A stretch of DNA of 64,000 nucleotides from Rhytidiadelphus loreus (taxonomy: Eukaryota; Streptophyta; Bryopsida; Hypnales; Hylocomiaceae), in contig OX344764.1 in NCBI GenBank assembly GCA_947034895.1, positions 19,654,001 to 19,718,000 of the forward strand. Direction: 5' to 3'. The position numbers and the translations under genes were made by a program. Shown piece after piece: positions 31,939 to 43,703 of this stretch (the first letter of the stretch is position 1; each line of letters begins with the position of its first letter). A model generated the notes under the pieces. That model searched no databases. It was given only the letters and a program-made list of their open reading frames with translations, and was not told the origin of the DNA.

Positions 31939-33029
31939 AATTTTTAGAAACTTACCCACAGTCAAATTGTAAGCCCATGCGGCCATGCAAATCATTTCTA
32001 CTCTATAAAATATAAATCTTATAAAAACAAATATCTATTGTGATTTTTCCTCTAAGGTGTATTGTTCTTGATGCTAATTTTGAAGAACCCTCAACAATAG
32101 AAAATGAAGATTTGCAGTGGACACCCTTGCACAAAATGTTGAATTGGAAAATCATAATCATTCATTATAAAAATCAAATGTCTGATGCTAAAACTACACT
32201 TCAAGAAGACATCATTCTTAAGAAAAAATTAATTAGAATGATGAGTAGTTTTAATAAGGATTTCATTCACTTCTAAGTTCTATCAATACCAAAATGTAGT
32301 GCCTTTTGCCGTTCTGCATTTCTGGTTTAAATGTTGTTAAAGTAATAGTAGAAGGTTAATACCTACTTTTACAATTGCCAACATGTATAGTGCAAGACAT
32401 TGCAATCATTGTATGTCTGGCAAGACATTGACTGTCTGATTGTATGTCTAGCAAGACAATGTCTAATTGAACATATGAAGATTGTATGTCTAGCAGGACA
32501 TTGCAATCATTGCATAGCGCAAAGTCATCATTTTGTTTCCAATATTCTTTGTTGTTTGGGAGAAGATATTAATAATAAATTTAGCAAAAAAAGAATTTTA
32601 TTTGCAATGCAGTCAAAAAATGAATCTTCAAAAATTGACAATAAATTATGTTTTATTATGAAGTATTTGGGAATATAAAGACAAAGATTTACATATGAGT
32701 ATATATACTATAATGCATTATACTAATTTTTTAGGATTTGTTAATACAATTTGTGTTATATTGGAAGTACAACAGAAAATGAAGTCATTATGCAGCTTTC
32801 CCATCTATGCATGCAAGGTTTTTGAGAAAAAATGCCAAAAAGATGCCCCTTCTTTGTATTTTTTACATGTGGTCAGCGTTTTACCTCAGCCCATAGTAAG
32901 TTTCAGTAACTTATCTGTAGTCAAACCGAAATCCTTTACCAACGTGGCAATTACTTGTTTCTCAAGACGTCAGGAGAAATGTGACTATATTTTTTGTGAT
33001 GTTCTCTGAAATATGGACATCAGACAGGA
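31939..33029. other. AT-rich nested-element DNA; short repeats at 32400-32515
   Basis: Three near-copies of 'gattgtatgtctagcaagac' lie between 32400 and 32515. A 78-codon frame at 32040-32276 has no recognisable feature. Text at 32830-32935 resembles the flanks of copy R. No gene is supported. Confidence 0.4.
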
Positions 33030-33405
33030 CAAAAGCTTGTTATGACCCTAATGTTGACGTGTTTCTTGCAACATCCAACTGAATTAAGCCTCCCATGGCC
33101 AAAGTCCCATTTCTTTGCTCATGTTTTAAAAAACATTCTTGTTTCATGCTAACATCCAAAAAAATAGGGGCTCTGATTACATGTAATTGCCTAAGCCGAT
33201 CCCTCACAATTTACTCAGCAAAAACGCACCAATTGACTAGTACGTTGGGTTCCCTCTTCCACAATGCGAAACCACGAGCCTCAGCCTTGTTGATGGTGCA
33301 ATTGTATGGGACCACTATTTGTTGGTGGCAAATCATCCACAACTGCTCCACCTCCTTGATAATTGCCTCGTCCTTGTGGTAGTTGTAGCAATAAAAGTTT
33401 TAAAA
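33030..33405 (-). pseudogene. Second exon-like fragment of the dispersed minus-strand gene
   Basis: The minus-strand frame reads 'YCYNYHKDEAIIKEVEQLW', 'MICHQQIVVPYNCTINKAEA', 'RGFALWKREPNVLVNWCVFA', then TAA near 33215. It stays open in the same frame ('IVRDRLRQLHVIRAPIFLDV') to about 33065. Cys/His residues and charged helices suggest a folded domain of unknown family. It lies between two transposon borders. The preceding exon (38663-38381) ends 'FFGPCNGKN', so the join would be across the CACTA element at 33422-38380. The single stop marks it as degenerate. Confidence 0.5.
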
Positions 33406-36279
33406 ACTACAAAAAAAACTATACTACAAAAAAACAGGGCTTAGCGTGACAGCAGAGATTTTGCGACTGCATCATGACTTTACCTCCCTAATTGCACCAT
33501 TGGGCTAATTCAAGCAGCGTTGCAGTCATTCTACAGTCGTGGTTTCCACTACCAGATGAACAGGGAATGCGTGATACACTTCATCCACAACGTTTCGTTC
33601 ACAGGGGCGACGATGACGTGACGTGGCTGACTAAAACATGATTGGAGAAGGCGGAGTCGCGGATGAGTCGTGTGCATTCCATTTTTGCGACTTCAAGTGA
33701 CTTTAAAGTGACTGCAAAATGACTTGAACAATTGCCAAGAATCATAGAGTTATCGTTTTCTTTTACTTCGAGATAAAGAAAAAGATGAACCTGTCTTTGC
33801 CATCTAGGGAGGACAGGGTAAGACCTGTTTTGGGTATGTTAGTGGCATATGACTGTAGTGCGACTAGCATGTTCTTTTTGCATATTACTAGAGGGGATGC
33901 AATAGGGGTATTTTTTGAATATGATATGGTTGTGTACCATGCTGCAAATAGATGATGGTCTGTCTTAGATGTGATGCGACTCCACCTTAAATGAATTAAT
34001 TTAAAGAGAAAGAGAGTTGCGGGAACATCATTGTTCAAATAAAACACATTGATATTCAATTGACAAATAAACCAATACTCATTGATTTAGGATTTGATGA
34101 AGACCTGTACACCCTGTCAAATTTGCGGTTCGGCTGTTTACACACCTGATGTCAAGGTTTGCATTCATGAATTTGAGCTAAGGGTTTGTAGAAATGTGCC
34201 AATGTCTGAATGAATGCAAGTTACTTAAGATGTAGTGCTATCCTATTTTTAATTAATTAATTTTAAGGAGATTAAGGTATGCAAGCCTCATTGTTCAGAT
34301 TCTAGACATTGAACATTAGTGGGAGAATGAAATAATTATCCTAGTCAACCTGGAATGGCGTGACTTGGACGCATTGCAATCGGACTCTCTTTGAATAACA
34401 TGTGCTATGACTGTTGGGTTTAGTGTTTAAGGTGTTTCTACACCTTTTGTCCAGACTTACATTTTGCATTAGAGTGCAAGGTTTAGGAAAATGTGGCTGA
34501 CATTGAGTCCAGAACTTCTAGCAATTGAATTGAGCATGAATGAAAAGAATTGAAGATGGCTCCTCTGATAATCCAATAAACGGAAAGACATTGAGGAGAC
34601 AAGAGGTTGATGTTGCAATTGAAGGCGTAACTGTGGCTTGTCTGTGACTGTGGCTTATCTGTGACTACAATACAACTGTGAAGTAACTATTGAATGACTA
34701 GTACATGACTACACATTGGAGGGTGATTTGGATTGAACTACTATCATTTTGACGTCCTCTACTTTGGCAACCTGCCTGAACTCTACATGCACTTTTGGTT
34801 CTATTCCGTTCCACTTCTATAGACACAATGACTAGGGTCAGCAAACTATATGGTTACCATGACAAGGCATCGCGGCCCTTACAAGAAGTGTGTACCTAAT
34901 ACGTCCCCTGTGCAAATAAATTCTCTTCCATAGATAATTCAATGGCTCCGACTAGATTAGAAGTAGAGCTTAAACTAGATAGTCTTCGGGGAGCACTGAG
35001 CCCTACGGCCTCCCCAATAGTGGTGATGAAGGCATCTGTGCGGTTGACTACTTCCCACTTGGAATGGGTTTCTTTATGTAAGACCGATTTCCATCCAAAT
35101 CTATATGCTGCATCATCCTTTGTATAAGTAGGGTTACTTTGTGTATCTTGTAGCTTCACTCTACTACTTTTTTGTGCTAACAAGTTTTTTTTACAAACAA
35201 TTCAATTACACCTACTAAATTTATCAACTCCACCAAAATTGGCAATGTTTAAAGAAAAATCAACCTTATAGGCTCTAGAATGGATGGATTTGCACATTTG
35301 TTGGATTTTAACTCCCTATGCATGCATACAATTCCATTGTTAAGCCTACCCTTAAGAACCACATTGCAAAAAAAACTAGAAGAACATTACTAACAGTGAT
35401 AGTGACCTTCTATAATTCTAATTCACTTGGAGCCAGTCACTACAAGGAAATGGGGGTAAATGTAACCATAGAAGAATGACTACTTGTTCGGAACGACTTG
35501 AATATGACTCGTGTTCCCTAATTGCACCAAGGGTTTGGAGTTGTCATCGTTAAAGTCAATTCAGAGTCACATTCGCGACTACAGGATGACGACTTAGCGG
35601 CAGGGAGTCTTCATCCACATTTTTACATCCAGAACGTGTTGTCTTTATCTAGTCCCGCAATGTGCTGAAAAACTTGTTTTTTCCACTTTAAATGCAAATA
35701 TCTTGCAATCTATGCAATCAAAAAATCTGAAATTTTTTCCACACTTTTAAATACTAGTTGGGTGTAAGATCCTACAGTTAGATGTCAAAGAAAAAGGCCT
35801 TGCTCTTGTAGGGGTTAAAATGATGCACTCTTGGAGACTTATTTTTCTTTTGATTTTTTTCTCTATTTACTAATGTTTTTTTCAAAACAAACTAAAAAAA
35901 TAAAGTTAGATTGACAATGCAAAGGCCTAAAACTAAAATTTAGGTGACATGTAGCACCTCTAAGAGATAGAAAAACAATTTTTGGTTCTAATTTTTATAG
36001 AACTAGGTTGATAACTTTCACAATGTCTATGTTTCATTCATTGGTTTTTGTTCACAACATTGTTAAACTTCCAAGTTGGACTTAATCAATTCCATTGTGA
36101 AGGCCATAGTCAAAAGTGAGTAAACTGTGTGATTGTATTTTGACTACAATTTACTCTAAGGTGACTACATAATGACTTCCGTGTCACTACTCTACTATTT
36201 TGATTGTGATTTACTCTAACACAACTACATAATGACTTCCACATCACTACTCTACTATTGCATCAACATTTTATAAATC

Positions 36280-36330
36280 TCACATGGTTTGTCTTGCCTC
36301 CTACCACCCCACTTGTATAAAAGGCTTGTT
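36280..36330 (+). promoter_or_regulatory. Conserved promoter-like module with TATAAAAGG (CACTA copy 1)
   Basis: 'cacatggtttgtc', 'ctaccaccccacttg' and TATAAAAGG (36316-36324) occur in fixed order and spacing. The same module stands at 37451-37500, 42914-42960 and, on the minus strand, near 49070-49125, in each case followed by ATGTAT-type repeats. Promoter activity is inferred from the TATA box and the conservation only. Confidence 0.45.
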
Positions 36331-36384
36331 ATTTGAATTCTTTGTATTCACACACTAAATGGCTTGAAAATCCATTTGACACAT

Positions 36385-36530
36385 ATGTAAAATATAGTGT
36401 ATTGTGTATCATGTATTTGTATATGGTATATGATGTATGAATCATGTATATGGTGAATGATGTATGAATCATGTATTTGTATATGGTGTATGATGTATGG
36501 TGTTCGGTATATGGTGTACTCATTTTGTAC
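36385..36530. repeat. GTATATGGTGTATGATGTAT repeats
   Basis: Imperfect repeats of about 20-35 bases built from 'tatggtgtatgatgtat'. They generate Tyr/Thr/His-rich frames (TPYT-like) on the minus strand that are not real genes. Related tracts follow each promoter-like module. Confidence 0.7.
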
Positions 36531-36544
36531 ATTTCACCACAACT

Positions 36545-36840
36545 CGAAAATAATCTTCAAACCTTTTAGATATTAGAAAATAATATTTACATTTTCTAGA
36601 TTTTAGAATACAATCCTAGATTTTAAAAGAAAAATATTTAAATTTCCTAGATTTTAGAATATAATTTCTAGATTTCAAAAAATAATATTTACATTTCTTA
36701 GACTTTAGAATACAATCCTAGATTTTAGAAGAAAAATATTCACATTTCCTAGATTTCAGAATATAATCCTAGATTTCAAAAAATAATATTCAAATTTCCT
36801 AGATTTTAAAATATAATCCTAGATTTCAAAAAAGGATTAA
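36545..36840. repeat. About 58-bp AT-rich tandem repeat (CCTAGATTTTAGAATATAAT)
   Basis: Five units of 'cctagattttagaatataat' with 'aaaaataatatt' spacers. The inverse array is at 48640-48905 in CACTA copy 2. Confidence 0.8.
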
Positions 36841-37450
36841 AAAAAGGGATCATTTGTGACTATGAGATGACTTCAGAATGATTGGCCACGTGGCAACATA
36901 GGAGTCATTTCCTTAAACTTCTTTTTTCTTTACCACTTTGGAAGTTTCATCCAAAACCCCATCTAAGCTCACAATGGATGGTGATAATACTATGGCAGTC
37001 ATTTATAAAAATGACTAGTCCACTATGACTCCAGGGGCTAAAATCACAATGCAGTCATTTTTGTCCACAATGACTCCTATGCAGTCATTCTTTGCAGTCA
37101 TTTATACAGTGTTTTACTTGTAGTGAGTTATGACTTCTATGTGACTGCAACTAGTCAAGTGGAAGTTATGTTATAGTACTGCAATCAAATAACATGGAAA
37201 TGACTACATTACATCTTCTACACTACTAGAGTAAAAAAAAATATTAAGAGAACATCCTCTTCAATCTTCTTCTCAAATTTGTCCACAACTTTTGATTTGA
37301 GGTTCAAAATCCAAAACAGATTTTTGGAGATGAAAGTGAGATTCATTTTTCAACTTTTATTAGTTCAAAGTTTTTTGAAAACAATTAATCTACTATTCCT
37401 AAATGATATCTAAAATATTACTAATAACACAATTTTTGTGTTTTACATGT

Positions 37451-37500
37451 CCCACATGGTTTGTCTTTCTTTCTATCACTCCACTTGTATAAAAGGTTTG
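37451..37500 (+). promoter_or_regulatory. Conserved promoter-like module, copy in the 5-kb CACTA element
   Basis: 'cccacatggtttgtc', 'cactccacttg' and TATAAAAGG (37488-37496), followed by 'atattcacacactatgtggct', which matches the copy near 36340. The host element has different CACTA ends from the one carrying the 36280 copy. Confidence 0.45.
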
Positions 37501-37559
37501 TCATTTCAACTCTTCATATTCACACACTATGTGGCTTTGAAAGTCATGTGACATATTTG

Positions 37560-37720
37560 CCAAATATTATATATATATGGTATATTTTATATTGAGTATG
37601 GTGTATTGTATATGGTATATGATGTATTGTATATGGTATATATTGTATTGTATATGGTGTATAATGTATTGTATATGGTGTATATTGTGTTGTATATGGT
37701 GTATGATGTATTGTTGCAAT
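37560..37720. repeat. TGTATATGGTATATGATGTAT repeats
   Basis: Seven to eight imperfect units of about 20 bases. The minus strand reads as a spurious Pro/Tyr/Thr/Ile/His repeat peptide. Confidence 0.75.
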
Positions 37721-38380
37721 ATTTAAAATGTATTCATATGTGATTGTAGATTCATGCAATTGTCAATACATTTTTTTTGTACACATTGCCACAATTCCCA
37801 AACCCTAAATTTCAAACCTTAAATCCATATCACTTTAAAATGACTACATAATGACTTCTGATTTGCCTCTCCACGTCAGATTTGTAAAAGGCTATTGTAA
37901 CTTTGAAATGATTGGTAAATGATTGCCTATGTGGAAGTCCATGTCAGATTATAGAGGGGTGCCTCGCAACTGTAGAATGACTGTGACGCGACTCTATTCA
38001 GAAAGTCCACGTCAGATTAGAAGGGGTCAAATGCAACTCAAAAATGACTTCAGCGCGACCGCATGTGCAATGTCCACATCAGATTTTGGAGGGTCAAGTG
38101 CTTGTCCACCTAGGTCAAAAAAGCACGCACTTTCCACATGGCAGCTGCCCTCCATCTTTCTGAAGGCGGTCTTTCTTTCTTTAACTCAACAAAGTCTCTT
38201 CTCATCCAAAGTTACATCCGTCCACATTCCTTTGGGTGATAATAAATCTGCAGTCATTCTTGTAAATGACTTGTCCAAAATGACCGCAGCGCCGCGGAGT
38301 CACATTTTCGTTTTGCGACTGCAACATGACTGTTTTGTAGTCATTTGGCGCAGTCATGCTAAGCCCTGTTTTTTGTAGTG

Positions 38381-38663
38381 AATTTTTGCCATTGCATGGC
38401 CCAAAGAACTTCTCCACCTCTGCCTCTGTAATGTCACGACCTATCTTCAGCCACTTCAGGGATGGACGTCTATTGCACAAGCCATAGAATTCCTCAAATT
38501 GCTTGTGAGTAATCAAGGTTGCATTCTCCAAATCAAGCAACACCATCGGTTCTTCTGCATACAACGGCGGTGCCCATTGACTGTCTACTTTCTTTGATTT
38601 TACTCTAACACCTTCTTCTTTGCCTTCATTCCACTCCACACACTCGTCCTCTCTACCACTCAT
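38381..38663 (-). pseudogene. First exon of the dispersed minus-strand gene
   Basis: Begins at ATG 38663-38661 with 'MSGREDECVEWNEGKEEGVR', passes 'EEPMVLLDLENATLITHKQF' and 'CNRRPSLKWLKIGRDITEAE', and is cut after 'FFGPCNGKN' by the CACTA end at 38380. An upstream region without long frames (38664-38900) fits a 5' untranslated or promoter region. No known domain is recognised. It is acidic at the start, then mixed. Linkage to 33030-33405 rests on strand, order and compatible text at the junction. Confidence 0.5.
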
Positions 38664-39000
38664 AGCTGAAATTGCAATGAAATCAAACTGTGCACTACAC
38701 TACTCAGTTGCCGAGCTCCAGAACCGCAATCATGAAAACCAATTCGTAACAAGTGTGCCCACCAGACAGGGAAGCCAAGCACGGCTGGGATTAAGCGCCT
38801 CATCCCTCCCGCGCCCCACTTTGAATCAATTCGTAAACCCGCTCATCCATCATTTTGAAAATCCATCAAGCCAGTTCATCCAAGTTTTCATTCATGAATA
38901 GGCATCGGGGGACATTTTGGACTTTTACTTTTGCCAAAAATGAGCCGTCCAATTGTGCATCTACCCTCTTGGAATGTTTGTCGAACATGTCATATTGTGA

Positions 39001-39408
39001 CTAAGGTTTGTTGTGTCCAATGTTTTTTTGTCCACACACAAAGGTGATACTGTGAGTGAGGTTTGTCGCATCCAATATTTTTTTGTCCACACACAACCAG
39101 TCATCCTTGGAGAAGTGGCAATGGAGATCTAAGCCTCTGGAGACCTGAAGTATTAGGTGGTATACTACATCAGTGTTAGCAAAAGCCAAAATGAGGTGGT
39201 GGCAGAGTATGCCATGGACAACAAGTGAGACATGGTATGTGTTTTGATGTTCCGTGTGCATTCTACCAATATTTACTTTCAATGGTGGTATTCCATAGAC
39301 TATGCTCTTTTTAATTTCAGCAGTCTCCGTTGAAATTCTTTGAAATGTGTATGAGCTATAGACGTTTTGGTAGTATAAGGAAATGAAATGACAAATGGGG
39401 GATTTCAT
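39001..39408 (-). pseudogene. Coding-like remnant of unknown family
   Basis: A 135-codon minus-strand frame with varied, protein-like composition ('SIVYGIPPLKVNIGRMHTEH', 'GILCHHLILAFANTDVVYHL'). Its C-terminal part repeats a short unit twice (CVDKKILDATNLTHS / CGQKNIGHNKP) because of a 60-bp tandem duplication at 39001-39105. The reported ATG may not be the true start. It lies next to the CACTA element at 39640. No function can be given. Confidence 0.3.
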
Positions 39409-42154
39409 ATGCCTTTGTTATCAAATTTTCTAATGATTGTGGGAGCAATGAAGTTGCAAGTAGCCATAATGTGCACCTACGGAGCTAAAAATGAGCAATG
39501 TCAAAAAATTGACAGTAACTTCAGTGTGTGTATCACAACCCAAATGACACTTCACAGTACCAAACTATCTTTGGCAAACCTTCAGAACTTCACTTGGGTC
39601 ACAAACTGCCTAACACTGTACATGCCAAGCACATACAGACACTAGAAGAAACCTACGTTTTTTGTGATGGCAACAAAAAACATGACATGTTTTTGCGGAT
39701 AGGATGGCGTCACAAAGTTTGAACCAATGGGTGGCAAATTTCGATGGACATTGCAAAAAACATGTACATGTCCATGAAAAAACATGGGCATTATACAAAA
39801 AATAAATATGTTTTGCAAGACATCCAAAAAAATGTTGTCATATTTTTTGCGACATCCAAAACAATATGACAATGCCATGTTGGCAAAGTCAAACAATTTC
39901 ACTACAAGTAAATTTCCAGGAGTTATTGGACATCCATGTAAAATGTTAACCCGATCTAAAAATCATAGGAGAAGGGTAGCTGCTTGGGAGTCTTCTAAAA
40001 AACCCTTCCATAAATGGATGATAAAGCTATTATTCACTATTTTTTAGTTAGGATTTCATGAAGCACAAAATCTGTTGGCATCTTTTCTATAAGCATATGT
40101 GTACATAAACATAATTATTGGAAATATGTCTAAATCCTTTAGAATTTCAAATGCCAAGTACGATGTACTACGCTTCACTTCCGATCTTGCGATTCCTGTG
40201 TATATGTTCTACTAGAAGCTTCAAAGTATGTGCAGACTTTTCAAATTATGTTCATATACATCAACAACTTATAGGAAGAAATGAACTCTTATTTTCATTG
40301 TATTCAAATTGTTTACAACAATTCCTCTATCCCTAATACAATACTACAATATTGATAGTTCATAAATGTATCATAGAAGTAATTTTTGTTAGAACATGTG
40401 ATGCTCATCCAAACAAAAAGTCAAGCTCCACCTTCCACACAAGACATCCATTTACAAAAATGAAAGATTCCACTATATTTTTTAATTAGAAAGTGCAAAA
40501 AAATAATTCCTAGCATTTGTTTTTATTTCTATTCAATGGGGGGATTTTATTGCTCTACATCTACAAGAAGGGCTTCCATTGTCGTCACTTCTAGTGTTGG
40601 TCATTGATTGAATAAAGAATTTTTTTTCGAAAAAGCAACTATGTCATTTTTTCTTAAGAAAAACTATCCACAAATCAAGTCGAATATTAAGTATGTTTGA
40701 GCATAATCAATATCCATTTCATACCACAAGGGGACTATACAACCCATTTCACACCTAGATAAGCAACTCCCGTATTATATACCATTCATTATAAGTACTT
40801 ATAATGCATTTTTCTTCAATCTCAATGAATGTAATTTGCTATAATGTAAAAATTGCTTGTAGCCCTTCCAACAAAAAATCCAAAATCGTATTCATATACA
40901 TGAAAGATATATTCTTCAAAGACAATAGTAGTATAAAAAAACTTATTACATGAATTTTTTTAATGCATGCATCATACCAAAATCTACCCAACTATTTGGT
41001 GTTCTCAAATAATTTAAAAAAGAAATAGAACATTACAAACAAATGTTAATTTCAATTGGAGGGAACTCCTTCCATGGATTTTTAAAAACTCCACATACTT
41101 CTTTTTATTCTTCATACATATATATATATTTTTAATATTTTTAATTTTTAATTTTAATTTTAATTTTAATTTTAAATATATAAGTCTATTTTTTCTACAT
41201 TTCATCTTTTTTCTAATTGGTCCTCATGTACCTTCTTGATCAATCTAATTTCATATACTTTTCTATAGAAGTTGTCTTGTAATCCGTTCTAATGCCATTG
41301 ACCCTTGCATATCATACAAGAGTTGCATCTCTAGAACTTTACATTCTTCTGTAAGACAAATTAGAAGTTTTTTCATACATTAAATGTCACAATTTTAGTA
41401 CATTTTAGGTTCAATTACTTTTGTATAATACTTGCACTATCAATTGACATTGATGACTTCCATTTCATGTGCTCTTGCTATCTTTTAAAAAATTTCAAAG
41501 TATACAAAATCTCTTAAAAGAAATACATTTTTTCTCATTTGCTTTATACTCATAGATGGAGTTTGATACATAATACGAACAAAGGTGCAGACAGACTTTG
41601 GGGACATTGCAAGAAAAAAAAACTTATTTTTGTAGCATTTGCACAGTTCTCATAATTCTTTTGCTGAAATACTTCTTTACTAAGAAAACAATTTCAAAGA
41701 AACATGAGAAATATGTCTAATGTATACACCTTTACAAAAAAGATACCCTAGGAAGGAATAGCATAAAATAAAATTGTGAGTGGAAAAACTAAAAAAGTGC
41801 AAAATCTCATGAAGATAGATACTTTGACATTTTAATTTGTAAAAAGTAGAAAAAACAATTTTCAAGAATACTAAAAATAGGACATTTGAAAATAGTTCAT
41901 GTTTTAGGGATTTTATAATTCAAATTGTATTAGAATCTTTTAAAATCTTCCAAAATCTATCAAAATCATTTGGAGTTTTCTATAGAGTATAAATTCAAAG
42001 TTTGAATTTTAATCAATTGAAATTTTTAATAGGTATAATTTGATTTTGAATGTGATTCAAATTCCAATGAAATTCAATATCTATGATGAAAGCTTAAAAT
42101 TTCATCAAAATTTTAATAAAGTTCAACTCTAATTCAAAGTTAGGTTGAAATAAC

Positions 42155-42710
42155 TTAACCCCTAAAGTTCCTTGACTATATTATCACCAAAAATGCTCAA
42201 AAACTATCATTTTTTATATAAGTACCAAATTTTTGAAAAAAAAATTCTTGACACATATAACTATATGATCTTGTAGTACGCTAGTTTGAGAAGATGTGCA
42301 AAAAATTTCAAAAATTTCAACCTTGTAGATTGCAAGATATAAGAGTTTGAAGTGATGAAATTCTTTTTTTTGCCCCTGCAAAAATCTGGGCAGATGCACT
42401 TCACAAGGTCAGATCATTATGAAAAAATGTCTAAAATGGTTGCAACTTCGTGGACTCATTCTTCAAGTTAAGTTGGCTACATACTTTAAGAAATTCAGAT
42501 TTTTTGGAATTGTAAAACATATAGGAAAAAAATAGTAAGTAGAAAGATGTAGGGAATGATTCAAAATACTAAATTGTTAACAATTTATTTATGGAATTGA
42601 AAAAATGAAAATCCAATGGTTGTAATGTTGTAATTAAAAATCTACAACATTTGAGAAATTATGAAAAAGTTTATATATACTTCTACAACATTTGAGAATT
42701 TTTATTCTAT
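42155..42710 (+). mobile_element. TTAA-flanked family copy, 3'-truncated
   Basis: TTAA (42155-42158) then CCCCTAAAGTTCCTTGACTA. It is colinear with 22166-23000 and 29083-29967 for about 500 bases ('tgcacttcacaaggtcag', 'gttggctacatac') and then ends without a terminus. Confidence 0.55.
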
Positions 42711-42913
42711 TTTTTGAGACATTGACTAAGATGTCTACATGTTTTTTGAGATGTTTTCTTGGGACATCAAATCAAATGTCTCTAGAGACATTTTTGCAAT
42801 GTCTATTGAGACATCCAAATGTTTTCATATACATCAAATGAGGCATTGCCGTGTTCATCTCATGTTCATCTTTGAAATTTTACTTTTAATACAAACTACA
42901 CGTTCTACATATC

Positions 42914-42960
42914 CCACATGGTTTGTCATACTTCCTACCACCCCACTTCTATATAAGCTT
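42914..42960 (+). promoter_or_regulatory. Conserved promoter-like module, copy in the CACTAGAAG family
   Basis: 'cccacatggtttgtc', 'cttcctaccaccccacttc' and TATATAAG (42950-42957), followed by 'tgtattttgtatggtgtattg' repeats. Third independent element context for this module. Confidence 0.45.
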
Positions 42961-43703
42961 GTGTTTTCATTTCAATATACTTACAATAAATTTCCAAATA
43001 CAATGTATTTTGTATGGTGTATTGTATATGTTGTATAAATAATGTATGTTGTATAATGTATGTTATATTAGTAATGTATGTTTTATTTTGTATTGTGCAA
43101 GAAATATGGTGTATTGTGTATGAATGTAGTTGGTTATTTCAATTGATGTCTTAGAAAACATGCACATGTGGATGTTGTAGATTATGTCTTAAAAAACATG
43201 TGGATGTCTTGGTGGACATCCATTTAGAAAGGACATGCCATAGCATAAGGCACAATGTAAATGATTTAATTGTAAACATCAAAGGAAACATGTGCATGTC
43301 ACAGAAGATGTCTTTTTGGACTTCAGATTGGACACAATACAATGAACACATCAAAATTTTGAACTACTACAAAGTTGACATGTGGTAGTGATGTCATGGC
43401 TAACGTCATCCAAAGAATGGATGAAAAAATAGCTTATGTGACATTCTCTGCCCTGTCATTGTTGAGGTGGCGCACATGTGGTAGCCATGTGGCAACTTCT
43501 TAATATTTTAAAAGACCATGTTTTCTAAGACATCTTCCTAAATCTTCTTAAAATCTTATCACGTTTTCTGTAATTTTGCATGTTTTTGGGCTTGTCAATC
43601 TTGACACATTTTTTTTTATATCCAAGTGGACACGGCTAATGTCTAAAAGAACATAAGTACCATGTTATAGGCTTGTCACAAAAAACATGGGGTTCTTCTA
43701 GTG

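Larger units (their letters stand above)
21477..33050. mobile_element. Nested block begun by a CACTA-type terminus (CACTAGAAG family)
   Basis: The left end CACTAGAAGAAACTTGCGTT matches the ends of the well-bounded element at 39640-43703. The interior resembles that element: ATACA-rich repeats, 'gacatc' text, and a TTAA-flanked element with the 'gattgcaagatat' core. A hAT element (22080-28696) sits inside its ATACA repeat. The right end is not resolved. Sequence related to a terminus ('gacgtgtttcttgc') occurs near 33050, just before exon-like sequence resumes, but it lacks the CTAGTG end and a matching TGT duplication. The border is approximate. Confidence 0.45.
35438..37125 (+). mobile_element. 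CACTA element, 1.69 kb, AGT target duplication (copy 1)
   Basis: Left end CACTACAAGGAAATGGGGGT; right end read inward CACTACAAGTAAAACACTGT. AGT is duplicated at 35435-35437 and 37126-37128. The whole element is the inverse of 48344-50023. It contains a fragment of the TTAA family (end at 35815-35818), a promoter-like module near 36280, ATGTAT repeats and an AT-rich array at 36545-36840. It is non-autonomous. Confidence 0.9.
33422..38380. mobile_element. CACTA element, about 5.0 kb, containing a second CACTA element
   Basis: The right end, read inward, is CACTACAAAAAACAGGGCTT; the left end is TACTACAAAAAAACAGGGCT with the first C mutated. Both continue into 'AGCRTGAC' and subterminal ATGACTGCA/GCAGTCAT repeats. 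The trinucleotides outside the ends do not match, perhaps because the left border has a small duplication ('actacaaaaaaaactatactac'). A 1.69-kb CACTA element of another family lies inside at 35438-37125. No transposase is recognised. Confidence 0.7.
39640..43703. mobile_element. CACTA-type element, 4.06 kb, AGA target duplication (CACTAGAAG family)
   Basis: Left end CACTAGAAGAAACCTACGTT; right end inward CACTAGAAGAACCCCATGTT. Both continue 'TTTTGTGA'. AGA is duplicated at 39637-39639 and 43704-43706. The interior is AT-rich and non-coding, with a TTAA-family copy from 42155, a promoter-like module near 42914, and 'gatgtct/agacatc' repeats near both ends. It is the best-bounded member of the family that also starts at 21477. 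Confidence 0.88.

Noticed and set aside
37544..37759. Tyr/Thr/Pro/His repeat peptide (minus strand)
   Set aside because: A direct translation of ATGTATATGGT repeats; the same artefact appears at 36329-36532.
33419..38383. Perfect 3-bp target duplication for the 5-kb CACTA element
   Set aside because: The bases outside the two ends (CTA and AAT) do not match, so I report the element without a duplication.
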